DNA from: Acidipila sp.
GTDB lineage: Bacteria > Acidobacteriota > Terriglobia > Acidiferrales > UBA7541
Direction: 5' to 3'
Length of the DNA: 64,000 nucleotides
Assembly: GCA_010365215.1 (NCBI GenBank)
Contig: JAAFGT010000005.1
Coordinates: 38,103-102,102, forward strand
Part shown: piece after piece, positions 35,140-43,651 of the stretch
Numbering within the stretch: the first letter of the stretch is position 1
How the letters are laid out: each line of letters opens with the position of its first letter
Notes under the pieces: model-generated
The model's database searches: none
What the model was told of the DNA's origin: nothing
What the model saw: the letters and a program-made list of their open reading frames with translations, nothing else
Made by a program: the position numbers and the translations under genes

Positions 35140-35970
35140 CTATTGCTTGCGCAGGTCGCTGAACGCCGGGCTGGTTTTGAATCTTTCGGGAAAATTCTCC
35201 ACGTAATCTTCCAGCGGCGGACAGATCAGGTGGCGGTGGACGAAGTTGTAGTGAAATCTCTTCATCTCCTCTTGCGCTTTCTCCACCGGCCAGCCCTCTT
35301 CGGCCATGCGGTAGACGGCAATCATAGCGCCGGTGCGATCGTCGCCGACACGACAGTGGACGAAAACTTTTTTACCGGGATTCATCCGCAGTAGCTGCAA
35401 AAACTCCGCAAACACCTCGTCACGCGGCTTCAAGCAGAACCAGGGCATGGGTACGTATTCCATACCCAGTTCGGTGACTATTTTGCGCTCGTTGTCCCGC
35501 GAGCCGCGCTGGTCGACGATGATCTGGACGCCCTGAGCCGCCAGCAGACGGAAGCCTTCCTTGGAAGGCTGACCGCCACGGTAGAGGCGCTCGGAGATCT
35601 CGCCGAAGTCCGGCACGTTCTTGCGCAACGACTCGTCGAGTTTAATGGTCGACCCCGGTGGTGTAGGCGGCGGTTCATGAGGCTGAGTCGCCGGCTGCTG
35701 GGGCGGAGCGGCCGGCTCTTGCGCAGGTGGTGCCGGTTCTTGCGCCGGCGGTGGCGGCTCTTGCGGTGCTGGTGCAGGCTCCTGGGCTGGCGGAGGTGCA
35801 TCTTGCGGCGGAGGTGGCGGGTCTTGGAATAAAGCGGCCGTGGGCCGGAGCGCTCCCTTTGCCGGGACGAGCACGATCACCAGTAATAGTCCGAAGAGAA
35901 TCGCCGTCGCGGCGTGGTAACCGGTGCGCTGTTTCGTGCGTCTTCGAACCCGCAGTTTCGATTTAGCCAT
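35140..35970 (-). CDS. Anchored or exported dual-specificity tyrosine phosphatase with Pro-rich linker
   Basis: 276 aa. One N-terminal hydrophobic segment (ATAILFGLLLVIVLVPAKGA), a Pro/Ala/Gln/Glu-rich linker of about 60 residues made of PPPAQEPAP-like repeats, then an atypical dual-specificity phosphatase with ERLYRGGQPSKEGFRLLAAQG and the P-loop VHCRVGDDRTGA (H-C-x5-R-T). The catalytic domain would be outside the cytoplasm if the segment is an anchor with the usual topology. GGAG lies upstream of the ATG at 35970; longer versions of the frame have no ribosome site. Confidence 0.83.
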   Translation of the reverse strand: MAKSKLRVRRRTKQRTGYHAATAILFGLLLVIVLVPAKGALRPTAALFQDPPPPPQDAPPPAQEPAPAPQEPPPPAQEPAPPAQEPAAPPQQPATQPHEPPPTPPGSTIKLDESLRKNVPDFGEISERLYRGGQPSKEGFRLLAAQGVQIIVDQRGSRDNERKIVTELGMEYVPMPWFCLKPRDEVFAEFLQLLRMNPGKKVFVHCRVGDDRTGAMIAVYRMAEEGWPVEKAQEEMKRFHYNFVHRHLICPPLEDYVENFPERFKTSPAFSDLRKQ

Positions 35971-36107
35971 TTTTATACCTATCTCCCCTCCTTTTAGGAT
36001 GTCACGAGACGACTTTCGGTTAGTGCGAGACCGCTTGGGGCGGTCCGAATAACCCTTGACCACGGCCCCCCGCAGAGAGACGATGAGTTTGCACCTTACC
36101 CAGTGAG

Positions 36108-36133
36108 ATTGCACGCAACCATTGCACGCAACC
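36108..36133. repeat. Two tandem copies of a 13-bp unit upstream of the FecR-domain gene
   Basis: ATTGCACGCAACC at 36108-36120 and 36121-36133, identical. The same divergent gap has an inverted repeat GACCGC/GCGGTC at 36029-36045. Either could be a regulator site. Confidence 0.75.
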
Positions 36134-36196
36134 CTCGTGGTGGGCGTACCATCTATACCAGGTAGTTTCAGCATAGGTGTTCCGCAGGAGCTAGCT

Positions 36197-37750
36197 ATGA
36201 CCCGCCCTAAATTTCTTGTCTTTTTTTCTGCAGTCGCTTTTTTATTGGCAGCAACGCTCTTGGCGCCCGCCACGCGGGCCGGTGAGTATAGTCACGCGCG
36301 CGTAGTGCGTCTGAGCCTCATAGAAGGCGAGGTGCAGGTTTCGGCTGCGGACCAGCCAGGCTGGCAGAAGGCCGTGGTGAACCTGCCTGTGCGCGAAGGA
36401 ATGACCCTGGCTACCGGGCAGGGCCGCGCCGAAGTCGAATTTGAAAATGGCACCACGGCGCGCATCGCCGACAACAGCGTGCTGAATTTCGTGGAGCTGG
36501 CACTGGCTGACGGCTCGAAGGTCACGCGGCTGACCCTGACGCAGGGCACGGCCACGCTGTATGCGAGTCGCGGCCATCACGACACACTCGAGGTACAAGG
36601 CGGCAAGCTGCAGATCGCAACGCGCGATAATTCGCGCTTCCGCATCGATGTTTTTCAGGACGGCTCATCCGTGAGCGTTCTGAAGGGCAATGTGGAAGTG
36701 ACCGCGGCCGGCCGCACCGAGCGCCTCAACAAAAACCAGACGCTGGCGCTGCGCAACGACGCACCCGACCAACTCGCACGCGAGCATAATCCTCCCGGCG
36801 ATACTTGGGACCGCTGGGTTTCGGGTCGCGAAGAGGCGCTGAATGTGGGACGCGCCGACTCCATGCAGTACGTCTCGCCGCGGGTTTCCGACGGACTTTC
36901 CGACCTTTCTTACTATGGGTCCTGGTACAACTACGGCAGCCTCGGAAATTGCTGGCGTCCGTATGGCGTTTCCATGGGATGGTCGCCGTTCTACAACGGC
37001 GGCTGGTCCTTTATGCCCGGATTTGGTCTCACCTGGGTGAGCACAGAGCCTTGGGGGTGGATGCCCTATCACTACGGGAGCTGGGCTTTCTCAGGCACGC
37101 AAGGCTGGCTGTGGGTTCCGGGACAGTTCGGAAGCTGGAATCCGGGCGGCGTGCACTGGTATCGCGGGCCGGGTGTGGTGGGTTGGGTGCCGAACTCGCC
37201 GAACGATCGTAGCGGAGCGCCGCCCCAAAATCTTGCTCATGGTGTGATCAGCAACACGGCCGCTGGACTTGCAAGCGGTCTGCCGAACCGCCGCGGAGCG
37301 TTGAGCAGCGGAGCCGCCGCGCAACTGGTGGCCGACCCGCGCACGGACGAAGCGATGTTGCGCACCGTGCAACAGGTCAAGGCGGCGCAGATGAGTCGCA
37401 TAACCACCGTTGGTGCGCGCGGCGGAGCGAGCGCCTCATCGCCATCAGTGGCTTCCTCGGCGGTTGCGGTTACAAATACAGTCGACCGGAACCCTGCGGC
37501 GCGAGCCGAAGCCGCTGTGCCGCAAACGATTGCGGCTCCCCGGCCGATGGCCGCGCGCGCGAATACGAGCACTCCTGCGCATGTCTTCATCATGCCCCCA
37601 GCAGCGGCAACGGCGCATCAGAACGGATCATCGCGCGGGGGCAATTCCTCCTCGCCGTCCTACAGCCCGAGCATGCCTTCGCCGCGGGCGTCAAGTCCAT
37701 CGCCAGCATCGCGCCCCGCGCCCACGCAGCGCTCGACTCCGCACCCGTAA
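36197..37750 (+). CDS. Exported FecR-domain protein with DUF6600-like region
   Basis: 517 aa. Signal peptide (FFSAVAFLLAATLLAPATRA), then a FecR domain (ARVVRLSLIEGEVQVSAAD, GTTARIADNSVLNFVELAL, GSSVSVLKGNVEVTA; about 40-200), then a Trp/Tyr/Gly-rich region (GSWYNYGSLGNCWRPYGVSM, GWLWVPGQFGSWNPGG; about 240-335) like DUF6600, then a low-complexity Ala/Ser/Pro tail. FecR domains here are not linked to a TonB receptor or sigma factor, so it is probably a surface or periplasmic structural protein. CAGGAG precedes the ATG at 36197. Confidence 0.83.
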   Translation: MTRPKFLVFFSAVAFLLAATLLAPATRAGEYSHARVVRLSLIEGEVQVSAADQPGWQKAVVNLPVREGMTLATGQGRAEVEFENGTTARIADNSVLNFVELALADGSKVTRLTLTQGTATLYASRGHHDTLEVQGGKLQIATRDNSRFRIDVFQDGSSVSVLKGNVEVTAAGRTERLNKNQTLALRNDAPDQLAREHNPPGDTWDRWVSGREEALNVGRADSMQYVSPRVSDGLSDLSYYGSWYNYGSLGNCWRPYGVSMGWSPFYNGGWSFMPGFGLTWVSTEPWGWMPYHYGSWAFSGTQGWLWVPGQFGSWNPGGVHWYRGPGVVGWVPNSPNDRSGAPPQNLAHGVISNTAAGLASGLPNRRGALSSGAAAQLVADPRTDEAMLRTVQQVKAAQMSRITTVGARGGASASSPSVASSAVAVTNTVDRNPAARAEAAVPQTIAAPRPMAARANTSTPAHVFIMPPAAATAHQNGSSRGGNSSSPSYSPSMPSPRASSPSPASRPAPTQRSTPHP

Positions 37751-37790
37751 TAGCTGCCGGTCTTTTTTGAATCGGCAAACATGCCCGGAC

Positions 37791-37810
37791 GGGCACGGCA
37801 TGCCGTGCCC
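37791..37810. repeat. Perfect 20-bp palindrome
   Basis: GGGCACGGCATGCCGTGCCC, in the gap between the convergent FecR-domain and amrB genes. GTGCCCCTAC is repeated at 37805-37814 and 37833-37842. It could act as a bidirectional terminator or be a dispersed palindromic element. Confidence 0.85.
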
Positions 37811-37856
37811 CTACCAACCAGGATTCCTGAATGGCGTGCCCCTACGTAGCGTATCG

Positions 37857-38666
37857 CTATGCAACTATGATTCCTGAGTAGCCGACCACTTCGCTTTTAT
37901 CTCCAGACACGTCGCCGGAAGTGGCGTAGCGAACCACCTCAGCTTTTGTCGCGCCCAGCCGTTTCGCAGCGGTCAACATGGTCACTGCGGGACCGTAACC
38001 GCACATGGTGATTCCCTCCCGGCGCACAACCTCGTACAGACCCACCGCGTCCAGCGCCAGGATTTTGTCGATAGCTCGCTGGTCTTTTTTGCGCGTCACG
38101 TCGTCGGCCTCGTAGTGATTCATATCCGAGCTGGCCACGATCAGCACGGGATCGGGCTGCGCGGCGACGGCTTCGGCAATGCCTTCTCCCAGCGTCTCGA
38201 ACTGCGCGAGGCGGTCGGTTCCCAGGGCGATGGGCACGAACGTGAAGTTACCGGCCAGCCGCTGAAGAAATGGCAACTGCACTTCGAGGGCGTGTTCGAC
38301 GCGGTGTTCCGTGGAATCTTCGCGCAATTCGGGGCACGCGCCTTTCAACGCCACGGCTAGCTGGCTGTCAATTTGCACGTCGCCCAGGGGCGTGCGCCAC
38401 GCGCCTTCAGAGACGATGGCCAGTGGCTCGCCTACGCGATAATGTTGCGGGCAGAGCAGGATGAATTTTGCGGGAAGCGCGATGCGCGCGAACACCGCGC
38501 CGGCAACAGCGCCGGAATATTTATATCCCGCATGGGGCACCAGGCAGCCGCGCGCACGGACTCGATCGACTGCAGGTGAAACTTCAATAAAAGTTTCCAA
38601 CTGTTCGAGGAGTTGTTGCGGTTGGGCAGGATAAAAGCGGCCGGCGACGGCGGGCTGGCGAATCAT
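37857..38666 (-). CDS. amrB: AmmeMemoRadiSam system protein B (MEMO1 family)
   Basis: 269 aa. MEMO1-type metal-binding protein: VAGRFYPAQP, VPHAGYKYSGAVAG (first His), LLCPQHYRVG (second His; the family usually has GPNH), EHRVEHALEVQLPFLQ and MCGYGPAVTM (Cys). The family is related to extradiol dioxygenases, and in bacteria it accompanies AmrA and a radical SAM AmrS, neither of which is in this window. A 6-bp hairpin overlaps its ribosome site. Confidence 0.9.
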   Translation of the reverse strand: MIRQPAVAGRFYPAQPQQLLEQLETFIEVSPAVDRVRARGCLVPHAGYKYSGAVAGAVFARIALPAKFILLCPQHYRVGEPLAIVSEGAWRTPLGDVQIDSQLAVALKGACPELREDSTEHRVEHALEVQLPFLQRLAGNFTFVPIALGTDRLAQFETLGEGIAEAVAAQPDPVLIVASSDMNHYEADDVTRKKDQRAIDKILALDAVGLYEVVRREGITMCGYGPAVTMLTAAKRLGATKAEVVRYATSGDVSGDKSEVVGYSGIIVA

Positions 38667-38670
38667 TTGG

Positions 38671-38687
38671 ATTCCTAGCTCAGGAAT
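38671..38687 (-). promoter_or_regulatory. Inverted repeat covering the amrB ribosome-binding site
   Basis: ATTCCT-N5-AGGAAT lies 5-21 bases before the amrB ATG. On the mRNA the AGGAAU arm contains the Shine-Dalgarno-like AGGA, so pairing would hide it. Confidence 0.5.
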
Positions 38688-38718
38688 TCCTCGCTGAAAA
38701 TTCTTCGCTGGAAAGGCC

Positions 38719-39078
38719 CTATTGAGACTTGGAGGGCTTGCCCTTGATGTTCACGGCAACGTCCGATCCCGGCTCGGTGACGATAGTTACTTTGTCCCCA
38801 TACTGATAGCCGCCCTGGTCGATGATCTGGCGCATTTTGTCTTGCATCTTGGGAGAGTACTGGAAGGTGCGCACGAGTTTATCGTTGTCAACGCTCTGCA
38901 GCATAATCGCGACGCCGGTAGCGGAGAGCACCGAGCCCTTGAATTTTTCGAACTTGTGCTTGGGCTGCTTCACGATGATGGGCGCGGTGGTTTGCACTTG
39001 TGCGTGGGCCGGAGCCGGCACAGCGGCGGCGATCAGCGCGGCAGCCAGAACGAGCGTGCAGTTATTCTTTGTCATCAT
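38719..39078 (-). CDS. Small exported protein, unknown
   Basis: 119 aa with a signal peptide (NCTLVLAAALIAAAVPAPAHA). The mature part (KFEKFKGSVLSATGVAIMLQ, YQYGDKVTIVTEPGSDVAVN) looks like a small all-beta (OB-like or SH3-like) domain. No family recognised. The ATG has no clear ribosome site; the 11-bp tandem repeats begin immediately upstream. Same strand as the two neighbouring unknown genes. Confidence 0.68.
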   Translation of the reverse strand: MMTKNNCTLVLAAALIAAAVPAPAHAQVQTTAPIIVKQPKHKFEKFKGSVLSATGVAIMLQSVDNDKLVRTFQYSPKMQDKMRQIIDQGGYQYGDKVTIVTEPGSDVAVNIKGKPSKSQ

Positions 39079-39079
39079 T

Positions 39080-39135
39080 TATTCTTCGCCGTTTATTCGA
39101 CGTTATTCGTCATCTATTCGTCGTCTATTCGTCAT
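39080..39135. repeat. Tandem repeat of about 11 bp
   Basis: TATTC starts at 39080, 39094, 39104, 39115 and 39126; the unit reads TATTCGTCRTC. The array spans the gap between two minus-strand genes and includes the last codons (DDE) and stop of the upstream one. Confidence 0.8.
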
Positions 39136-39460
39136 CGAGGCTGATTTTCAAAGATTTCAGAAATTTGATGTCTTGGGCGGTCATGCGGCTTTTTTCGTCT
39201 TCGCCGTCGTCCTCGATAATTTCGTCGTCGACGCGCACGCGCAGAGAATCCAAAAAGCGCAGATCTTGGGAGGTCATGCGCACGGGCTTGGATTCGCGCG
39301 GGGCCAGACCGATGGTGGCATCGAGCTTCAGCACAATGTCGTAGCCTGCGGTGCGCACCTCGGCGATGGCTCGGGCGATGCGGTCGGAATCGGAGACCGC
39401 CTCGTTGATGGCACGGCCGAGCTCTCTCAGTAAGCCTTTGAGATTGTCATCTAGTTGCAC
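39125..39460 (-). CDS. Small acidic protein with internally duplicated C-terminal motif, unknown
   Basis: 111 aa, cytoplasmic. It starts at a GTG (39460) with GGGAGG at ideal spacing. The C-terminal half repeats a 20-residue motif: RMTSQDLRFLDSLRVRVDDE and RMTAQDIKFLKSLKISLDDE, joined by an acidic linker (IIEDDGEDEKS). The N-terminal half is helical (LKGLLRELGRAINEAV). No family recognised. The duplication suggests two equivalent binding surfaces. Confidence 0.72.
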   Translation of the reverse strand: MQLDDNLKGLLRELGRAINEAVSDSDRIARAIAEVRTAGYDIVLKLDATIGLAPRESKPVRMTSQDLRFLDSLRVRVDDEIIEDDGEDEKSRMTAQDIKFLKSLKISLDDE

Positions 39461-39723
39461 GGAATATCCTCCCGCACACCTTCGGCGATTATACACTTTC
39501 GCGGGGCAGGGCAAGCATCCCTAGCGCCAACTCGACAATATGGGGGGCGGGTGTTTTTGGGTGGCTGAGATTGCCGGATCGGACTGGGGGCGTCAGGCTG
39601 CCGGCGATCTATATTAGAATGGGAAGAGTGAAACACAGCGGCGGCAGAAGTCACAGCGAAGAGCAAGAAACGGCACCAACAGTAGAGATTGAATAAAGAG
39701 ATCGAAGAAGAGGAAGAGAGATT

Positions 39724-39981
39724 GTGGGGTTCCGTACCGTTGTCGCCCTTTATCGTGCGGCGCGCGTTTTTCTGGTCACCATTTGGCGCGTGGTGCGACA
39801 GATTTTCCATGAGACTGCCGGGGCGATTTTTTTCCTGTTCACGGTGGGCGGGGGCGTAGCCTCGTGGCGTGAATGGCGGCACGCTTCGGCGGCGTGGGTG
39901 GTCATGCTGTGCCTGCTGTTTACCGCGATGATGGCGGCCTTTTCCGTCACATCTTTCCGCGACGCCGGACGAGTGCGCTAG
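39724..39981 (+). CDS. Small membrane protein upstream of the acyl-CoA mutase gene
   Basis: 85 aa from a GTG preceded by GGAAGAGAG. Two hydrophobic segments (ETAGAIFFLFTVGGGVASW and AAWVVMLCLLFTAMMAAFS) with a basic N-terminus. No family recognised. It ends nine bases before the mutase start, so the two are probably cotranscribed, but no functional link is evident. Confidence 0.6.
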   Translation: MGFRTVVALYRAARVFLVTIWRVVRQIFHETAGAIFFLFTVGGGVASWREWRHASAAWVVMLCLLFTAMMAAFSVTSFRDAGRVR

Positions 39982-39990
39982 GACATTGAG

Positions 39991-41625
39991 ATGGCTGACT
40001 CCAGCTCTGTAGAAAAATCGCAAACGCCAACCACGGAGCGCCAGGCGCAGTTCACCACGCTTTCCGGCATTCCGCTGGAGCGCGTCTATACCGGGGAAAA
40101 TCTCCGCGGTGTAGATGCCGATGCCGACATCGGGTATCCCGGCGAGTATCCTTTCACGCGCGGTGTCTATCCCACGCTCTATCGCGGCCGGCTATGGACC
40201 ATGCGGCAGTACGCCGGTTTTGGATCGGCCGCCGAATCGAATCGCCGCTATCGCTACTTGCTGGCGCAGGGGCAGACGGGAATTTCCGTAGCGTTCGATC
40301 TACCCACGCAAATCGGGTTGGAGAGCGACCACGCGCTGGCCCGCGGAGAAGTGGGCAAAGTCGGCGTGCACATCGACTCGCTCGAGGATATGGAAACGCT
40401 TTTTGACGGCATCCCGCTCGACAAAGTTTCCACTTCGATGACCATCAACGCCACCGCGGCCATCCTGCTGGCGCTGTATGTGGCCGTGGCAAAAAAACAG
40501 GGCGTGAGCCTGGCCACGCTGTCCGGGACGGTGCAGAACGATATTCTGAAAGAATATATTGCGCGCGGGACGTACATCTACCCGGTGGCTCCGGCGATGC
40601 GCATCGTTACCGACATCTTCGCGTGGTGTGGCACCGAACTGCCCAACTGGAACACCATTTCGATTTCGGGCTACCACATCCGCGAAGCAGGGTCGACGGC
40701 GGATCAGGAAGTGGCCTTCACGCTCTCGAACGGTATCAGCTACATCCAGGCGGCGCTCGATGCGGGACTTGCCGTGGACGATTTTGCGCCGCAGGTATCG
40801 TTTTTCTTCAACGCGCATAACGATCTGCTGGAAGAGATTTCGAAATATCGCGCGGCGCGACGGCTGTGGGCGCGCATCATGCGCGAGCGCTTCGGCGCGC
40901 GCGATCCCCGCTCGTGGATGCTGCGTTTTCATGCGCAGACCGCGGGGTCTTCACTCACCGCGCAGCAGCCGGAGAACAACATTGTGCGCGTGGCGGTGCA
41001 AGCGCTGGCGGCGGTGCTGGGCGGGTGCCAGTCTTTACACTGCAACGGAATGGACGAGGCTTTGGCGCTGCCTACTGAAAATGCCGCGTTGGTGGCGCTG
41101 CGCACGCAGCAAGTGATCGCGCACGAGAGCGGCGCCGCAAATACCACGGACCCAGTAGGAGGATCGTACGCGATTGAAGCGCTGACCGGGGAGATCGAGC
41201 GGCACGCGCAGGAATACATCGAAAAAATTGACGCGCTGGGCGGGATGCTGCGAGCGATTGAAATGGGCTACGTGCAGGGAGAAATTCAGAAAGCCGCCTA
41301 CGAATATCAGAAAGCGGTGGAGCGCGGGGAACGGATCGTGGTGGGAGTGAACCGCTTTCAGAGCGAGGATGAGCGTCCCATCCCGCTGCTGCGTGTGGAC
41401 CCGGAAATCGAGCGGACCCAGGTGGCGCGTCTGGAGGCGTTGCGGGCCCGGCGCGATGCCCCGCGCGTTGCCGCCGCTCTGGCCGAAGTACAGCGCCGCG
41501 CCGGCACGCGCGAGAATCTGATGCCCGCGATTCTTTCCGCAGTCGAGGCGCTGGCCACGGTGGGCGAAATCGCCGACGCGATGCGACGCGTGTTTGGAGA
41601 GTACGAAGAATCGGTGGTGGTCTAG
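39991..41625 (+). CDS. Acyl-CoA mutase large subunit (methylmalonyl-CoA mutase type)
   Basis: 544 aa TIM-barrel subunit of a cobalamin-dependent acyl-CoA mutase. Seen: [70 protein letters not shown] and [20 protein letters not shown]. It interconverts methylmalonyl-CoA and succinyl-CoA or a similar pair. The length shows that the B12-binding domain is not fused, and no small subunit or MeaB chaperone is in the window; they must lie elsewhere. Substrate (methylmalonyl-, isobutyryl- or ethylmalonyl-CoA) is not settled. Confidence 0.93.
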   Translation: MADSSSVEKSQTPTTERQAQFTTLSGIPLERVYTGENLRGVDADADIGYPGEYPFTRGVYPTLYRGRLWTMRQYAGFGSAAESNRRYRYLLAQGQTGISVAFDLPTQIGLESDHALARGEVGKVGVHIDSLEDMETLFDGIPLDKVSTSMTINATAAILLALYVAVAKKQGVSLATLSGTVQNDILKEYIARGTYIYPVAPAMRIVTDIFAWCGTELPNWNTISISGYHIREAGSTADQEVAFTLSNGISYIQAALDAGLAVDDFAPQVSFFFNAHNDLLEEISKYRAARRLWARIMRERFGARDPRSWMLRFHAQTAGSSLTAQQPENNIVRVAVQALAAVLGGCQSLHCNGMDEALALPTENAALVALRTQQVIAHESGAANTTDPVGGSYAIEALTGEIERHAQEYIEKIDALGGMLRAIEMGYVQGEIQKAAYEYQKAVERGERIVVGVNRFQSEDERPIPLLRVDPEIERTQVARLEALRARRDAPRVAAALAEVQRRAGTRENLMPAILSAVEALATVGEIADAMRRVFGEYEESVVV

Positions 41626-41719
41626 CAGTGCGGCGTATTATTTCAAGAAATCCTGGGATGCGGCTTATTGTGTGGATATCTGGCGCCGTCATTCCGGGTG
41701 CAGTGAGGAATCTGTCTTC

Positions 41720-42442
41720 TTGAAACGCGAGCAGGAGCCCCGCCGCCGGGTAAAAACCGCCGCTGACGCCGTTAACTTTATCGACGCCGCCGGGTTCTGC
41801 TTGCTTTTCCCGATCAAAAACGTTGCGCTGCCCTCGCTATATTTCGCGGTGACCGGACGCGTTCCTATCCAGTGGGACGTCGCTGTCGATAAGCTCTGGA
41901 AATGGAAAGACGACCTTCCGCGGCGGCGGCGGGCATTTTATTCGAAATATTTTAAAAAGCGCGGAACGTTTATTTCGCTGGAGACGCTACCGTATTTTCT
42001 TGCCATGGAAGGCGCGGCGCTGGAGCCGCAAGGCGCTGCACGGCTTTACGCGGCGGGTCGTATTACCGATGATGCGCGCACAATTTGGGAAGCGCTTGAA
42101 AATCATGGCGCGCTGGCTACACTCGAATTGCGCCATGTGTGCAAAATGGAGACGGTTGCCAGCAACAAGCGGTATAAGCGAGCCATGCTGGAATTGTCGC
42201 GCGATTTAATCGTCGTCCACTCGGGCGCGGAGCAGGAAACCGGCGCGTGGGCGTCTTCGCGCTTCGACCTGACCGTGCGAGCATTTCCGAAAGAAGCGGC
42301 GGCAGCGCGGCGCATCTCATGCGAAGCTGCGCGCGCAACACTGGCCAAGAAATATCTGGCCGGGCAGCCGGGAACGGCGCCGTTAGCTCTAGCGAGGCTT
42401 TTTGGATGGACGAAGGCAGAGGCCGTCGCAGCGATGCGCTAG
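41720..42442 (+). CDS. AlkZ-related winged-helix protein
   Basis: About 240 aa. The pattern AADAVNFIDAAGFCLLFPIKN, LPSLYFAVTGRVP, KLWKWKDDLPRRRRAFYSKY and the winged-helix stretch ITDDARTIWEALENHGALAT resembles proteins related to the interstrand-crosslink glycosylase AlkZ/YcaQ, but the glycosylase signature itself is not recognised. The start is uncertain: a TTG at 41720 has GAGGA upstream; GTG at 41672 is another option, and the open frame begins inside the mutase gene. Same strand as the mutase, about 95 bp downstream. Confidence 0.65.
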   Translation: MKREQEPRRRVKTAADAVNFIDAAGFCLLFPIKNVALPSLYFAVTGRVPIQWDVAVDKLWKWKDDLPRRRRAFYSKYFKKRGTFISLETLPYFLAMEGAALEPQGAARLYAAGRITDDARTIWEALENHGALATLELRHVCKMETVASNKRYKRAMLELSRDLIVVHSGAEQETGAWASSRFDLTVRAFPKEAAAARRISCEAARATLAKKYLAGQPGTAPLALARLFGWTKAEAVAAMR

Positions 42443-42541
42443 CGGCGGTGGTCATTTATTTTGAAACGCGCGGTGGGGAAACGATGAGGACTTGGTGAAG
42501 TCACGGCTAAAGTTACAGGAAAAGTTAGGGGGCAATCCCAG

Positions 42542-43147
42542 ATGCGCATAATTCTGGCGTCGGCCTCGCCGCGGCGCGCGCAGATCCTGCGCGATGCTGG
42601 AATCGAATTCGAGGCGCGGCTGGCGGAAGTTGAGGAGTCCCAGCGCCCGGGCGAAGCGGCTGAAGCGATGGTCCAGCGCCTGGCCGAAGACAAAGCCTCC
42701 GCCGGAGCGATCGGCGTGGCTGGAGACGCGTTGGTGATTGGAGCAGACACGGCGGTGATTTGCGATGGAGGGGTGCTGGGCAAGCCAGCGGACGCTAGCG
42801 ACGCACGTCACATGCTCGAAAAGCTTTCCGGGCGGACGCATAGGGTAGTCACGGGAATTGCGCTGCTTCGTCTGCCGGGTCGTGCGCTTTGCACGGAGAT
42901 TGAGACCACGCGCGTCTCGCTCGCTCCGCTCAGCGAGCGCGAAATTGCGGAGTATGTGCTTTCCGGCGAGCCACTCGACAAAGCCGGAGCCTACGGAATA
43001 CAGGGACGCGCCGGGCGGTTCGTTACACGAATTGAAGGCTGCTATTTCAATGTGGTGGGGCTGCCACTGGCGCGCCTGTACCGGATGCTGGGGGAGGCGG
43101 GATGGCCGGCGGCGGCGGCGCAGGCCAGTTCAGCGACACGCAAGTAA
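42542..43147 (+). CDS. maf: Maf family nucleoside triphosphate pyrophosphatase
   Basis: 201 aa. Hydrolyses non-standard or excess nucleoside triphosphates such as dTTP/UTP to monophosphates. N-terminal ILASASPRRAQIL is diagnostic, with ALVIGADTAVICDG, VLGKPADASDA and DKAGAYGIQGRAGRF as the active-site blocks. AGGGGG precedes the ATG. It is convergent with tatA, with a terminator between them. Confidence 0.94.
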   Translation: MRIILASASPRRAQILRDAGIEFEARLAEVEESQRPGEAAEAMVQRLAEDKASAGAIGVAGDALVIGADTAVICDGGVLGKPADASDARHMLEKLSGRTHRVVTGIALLRLPGRALCTEIETTRVSLAPLSEREIAEYVLSGEPLDKAGAYGIQGRAGRFVTRIEGCYFNVVGLPLARLYRMLGEAGWPAAAAQASSATRK

Positions 43148-43170
43148 ACGATGCGGGTACGGCGTATCAA

Positions 43171-43197
43171 CAAAAACGGCCCGCTAATGACGGGCCG
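43171..43197 (-). terminator. Rho-independent terminator of tatA
   Basis: CGGCCCG (43177-43183), loop CTAATGA, CGGGCCG (43191-43197). On the minus strand the stem is followed by TTTTTG (43176-43171), so it fits termination of tatA; it may also block maf read-through. Confidence 0.75.
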
Positions 43198-43241
43198 CTG
43201 GCAAGATTCAAGTGAAACGGTATATTCAGTCTTCTTGCGGA

Positions 43242-43451
43242 CTATTTCTTTTCAGTGGGCAGCGGCACGACCGGAGGCGGGGTTTGCTGCGGCGGCACGG
43301 TAGGCGCGGGCGGATTACCCGACATTCCTTCCTTGAAGCTGCGGATGCCTTCGCCGAGCCCTTTCATTACCTCAGGAATTCTGCGGCCGCCGAAGAAAAT
43401 CATAACGATGGCCAGTACGATCAACCAGTGAACAACGCTGAATTCACCCAT
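43242..43451 (-). CDS. tatA: Sec-independent protein translocase subunit TatA/TatE
   Basis: 69 aa. One transmembrane helix (VVHWLIVLAIVMIFFGG), the hinge GGRRIPEVMKGLGEGIRSFKEG and a Pro-rich tail, as in TatA. It forms the pore of the twin-arginine pathway with TatC, which is not in the window. GGGAGG precedes the ATG. Confidence 0.93.
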   Translation of the reverse strand: MGEFSVVHWLIVLAIVMIFFGGRRIPEVMKGLGEGIRSFKEGMSGNPPAPTVPPQQTPPPVVPLPTEKK

Positions 43452-43651
43452 GGCACGCCTCCCGCTACAACCTGAAACCGATGGTTCGAATCTGGCTCCA
43501 GGGAGCCAAGCCCCCTAGCCAAACGCCAGTATAGCACTATGTGGGAGAGAGACTCTAGCTGGGTCCGGGCGCCAGGAGTGGGCCCCATGGGCTTCGCTTG
43601 AGCGAAACTTGGGACAGGGGACAGCAACGCCAGCACCGCTGCGCCTGGGGC

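Noticed and set aside
39451..40023. 190-residue minus-strand frame across the small membrane protein and mutase start.
   Set aside because: Low-complexity, His/Arg/Pro-rich, antisense to genes with better starts and homology-like motifs.
43482..43520. GGTTCGAATCTGGCTCC and a following GAGCCA look like a tRNA T-arm and 3' end, near selB (a possible tRNA-Sec).
   Set aside because: The T-stem does not pair properly, no matching 5' acceptor strand is found upstream, and the upstream half would lie inside tatA. At most a tRNA-like fragment.
43587..43620. TTCGCTTGAGCGAA hairpin and GGGACAGGGGACAG downstream of selB as a SECIS element.
   Set aside because: No in-frame UGA gene is placed just upstream on either strand; the stem is too short to call a SECIS by eye.
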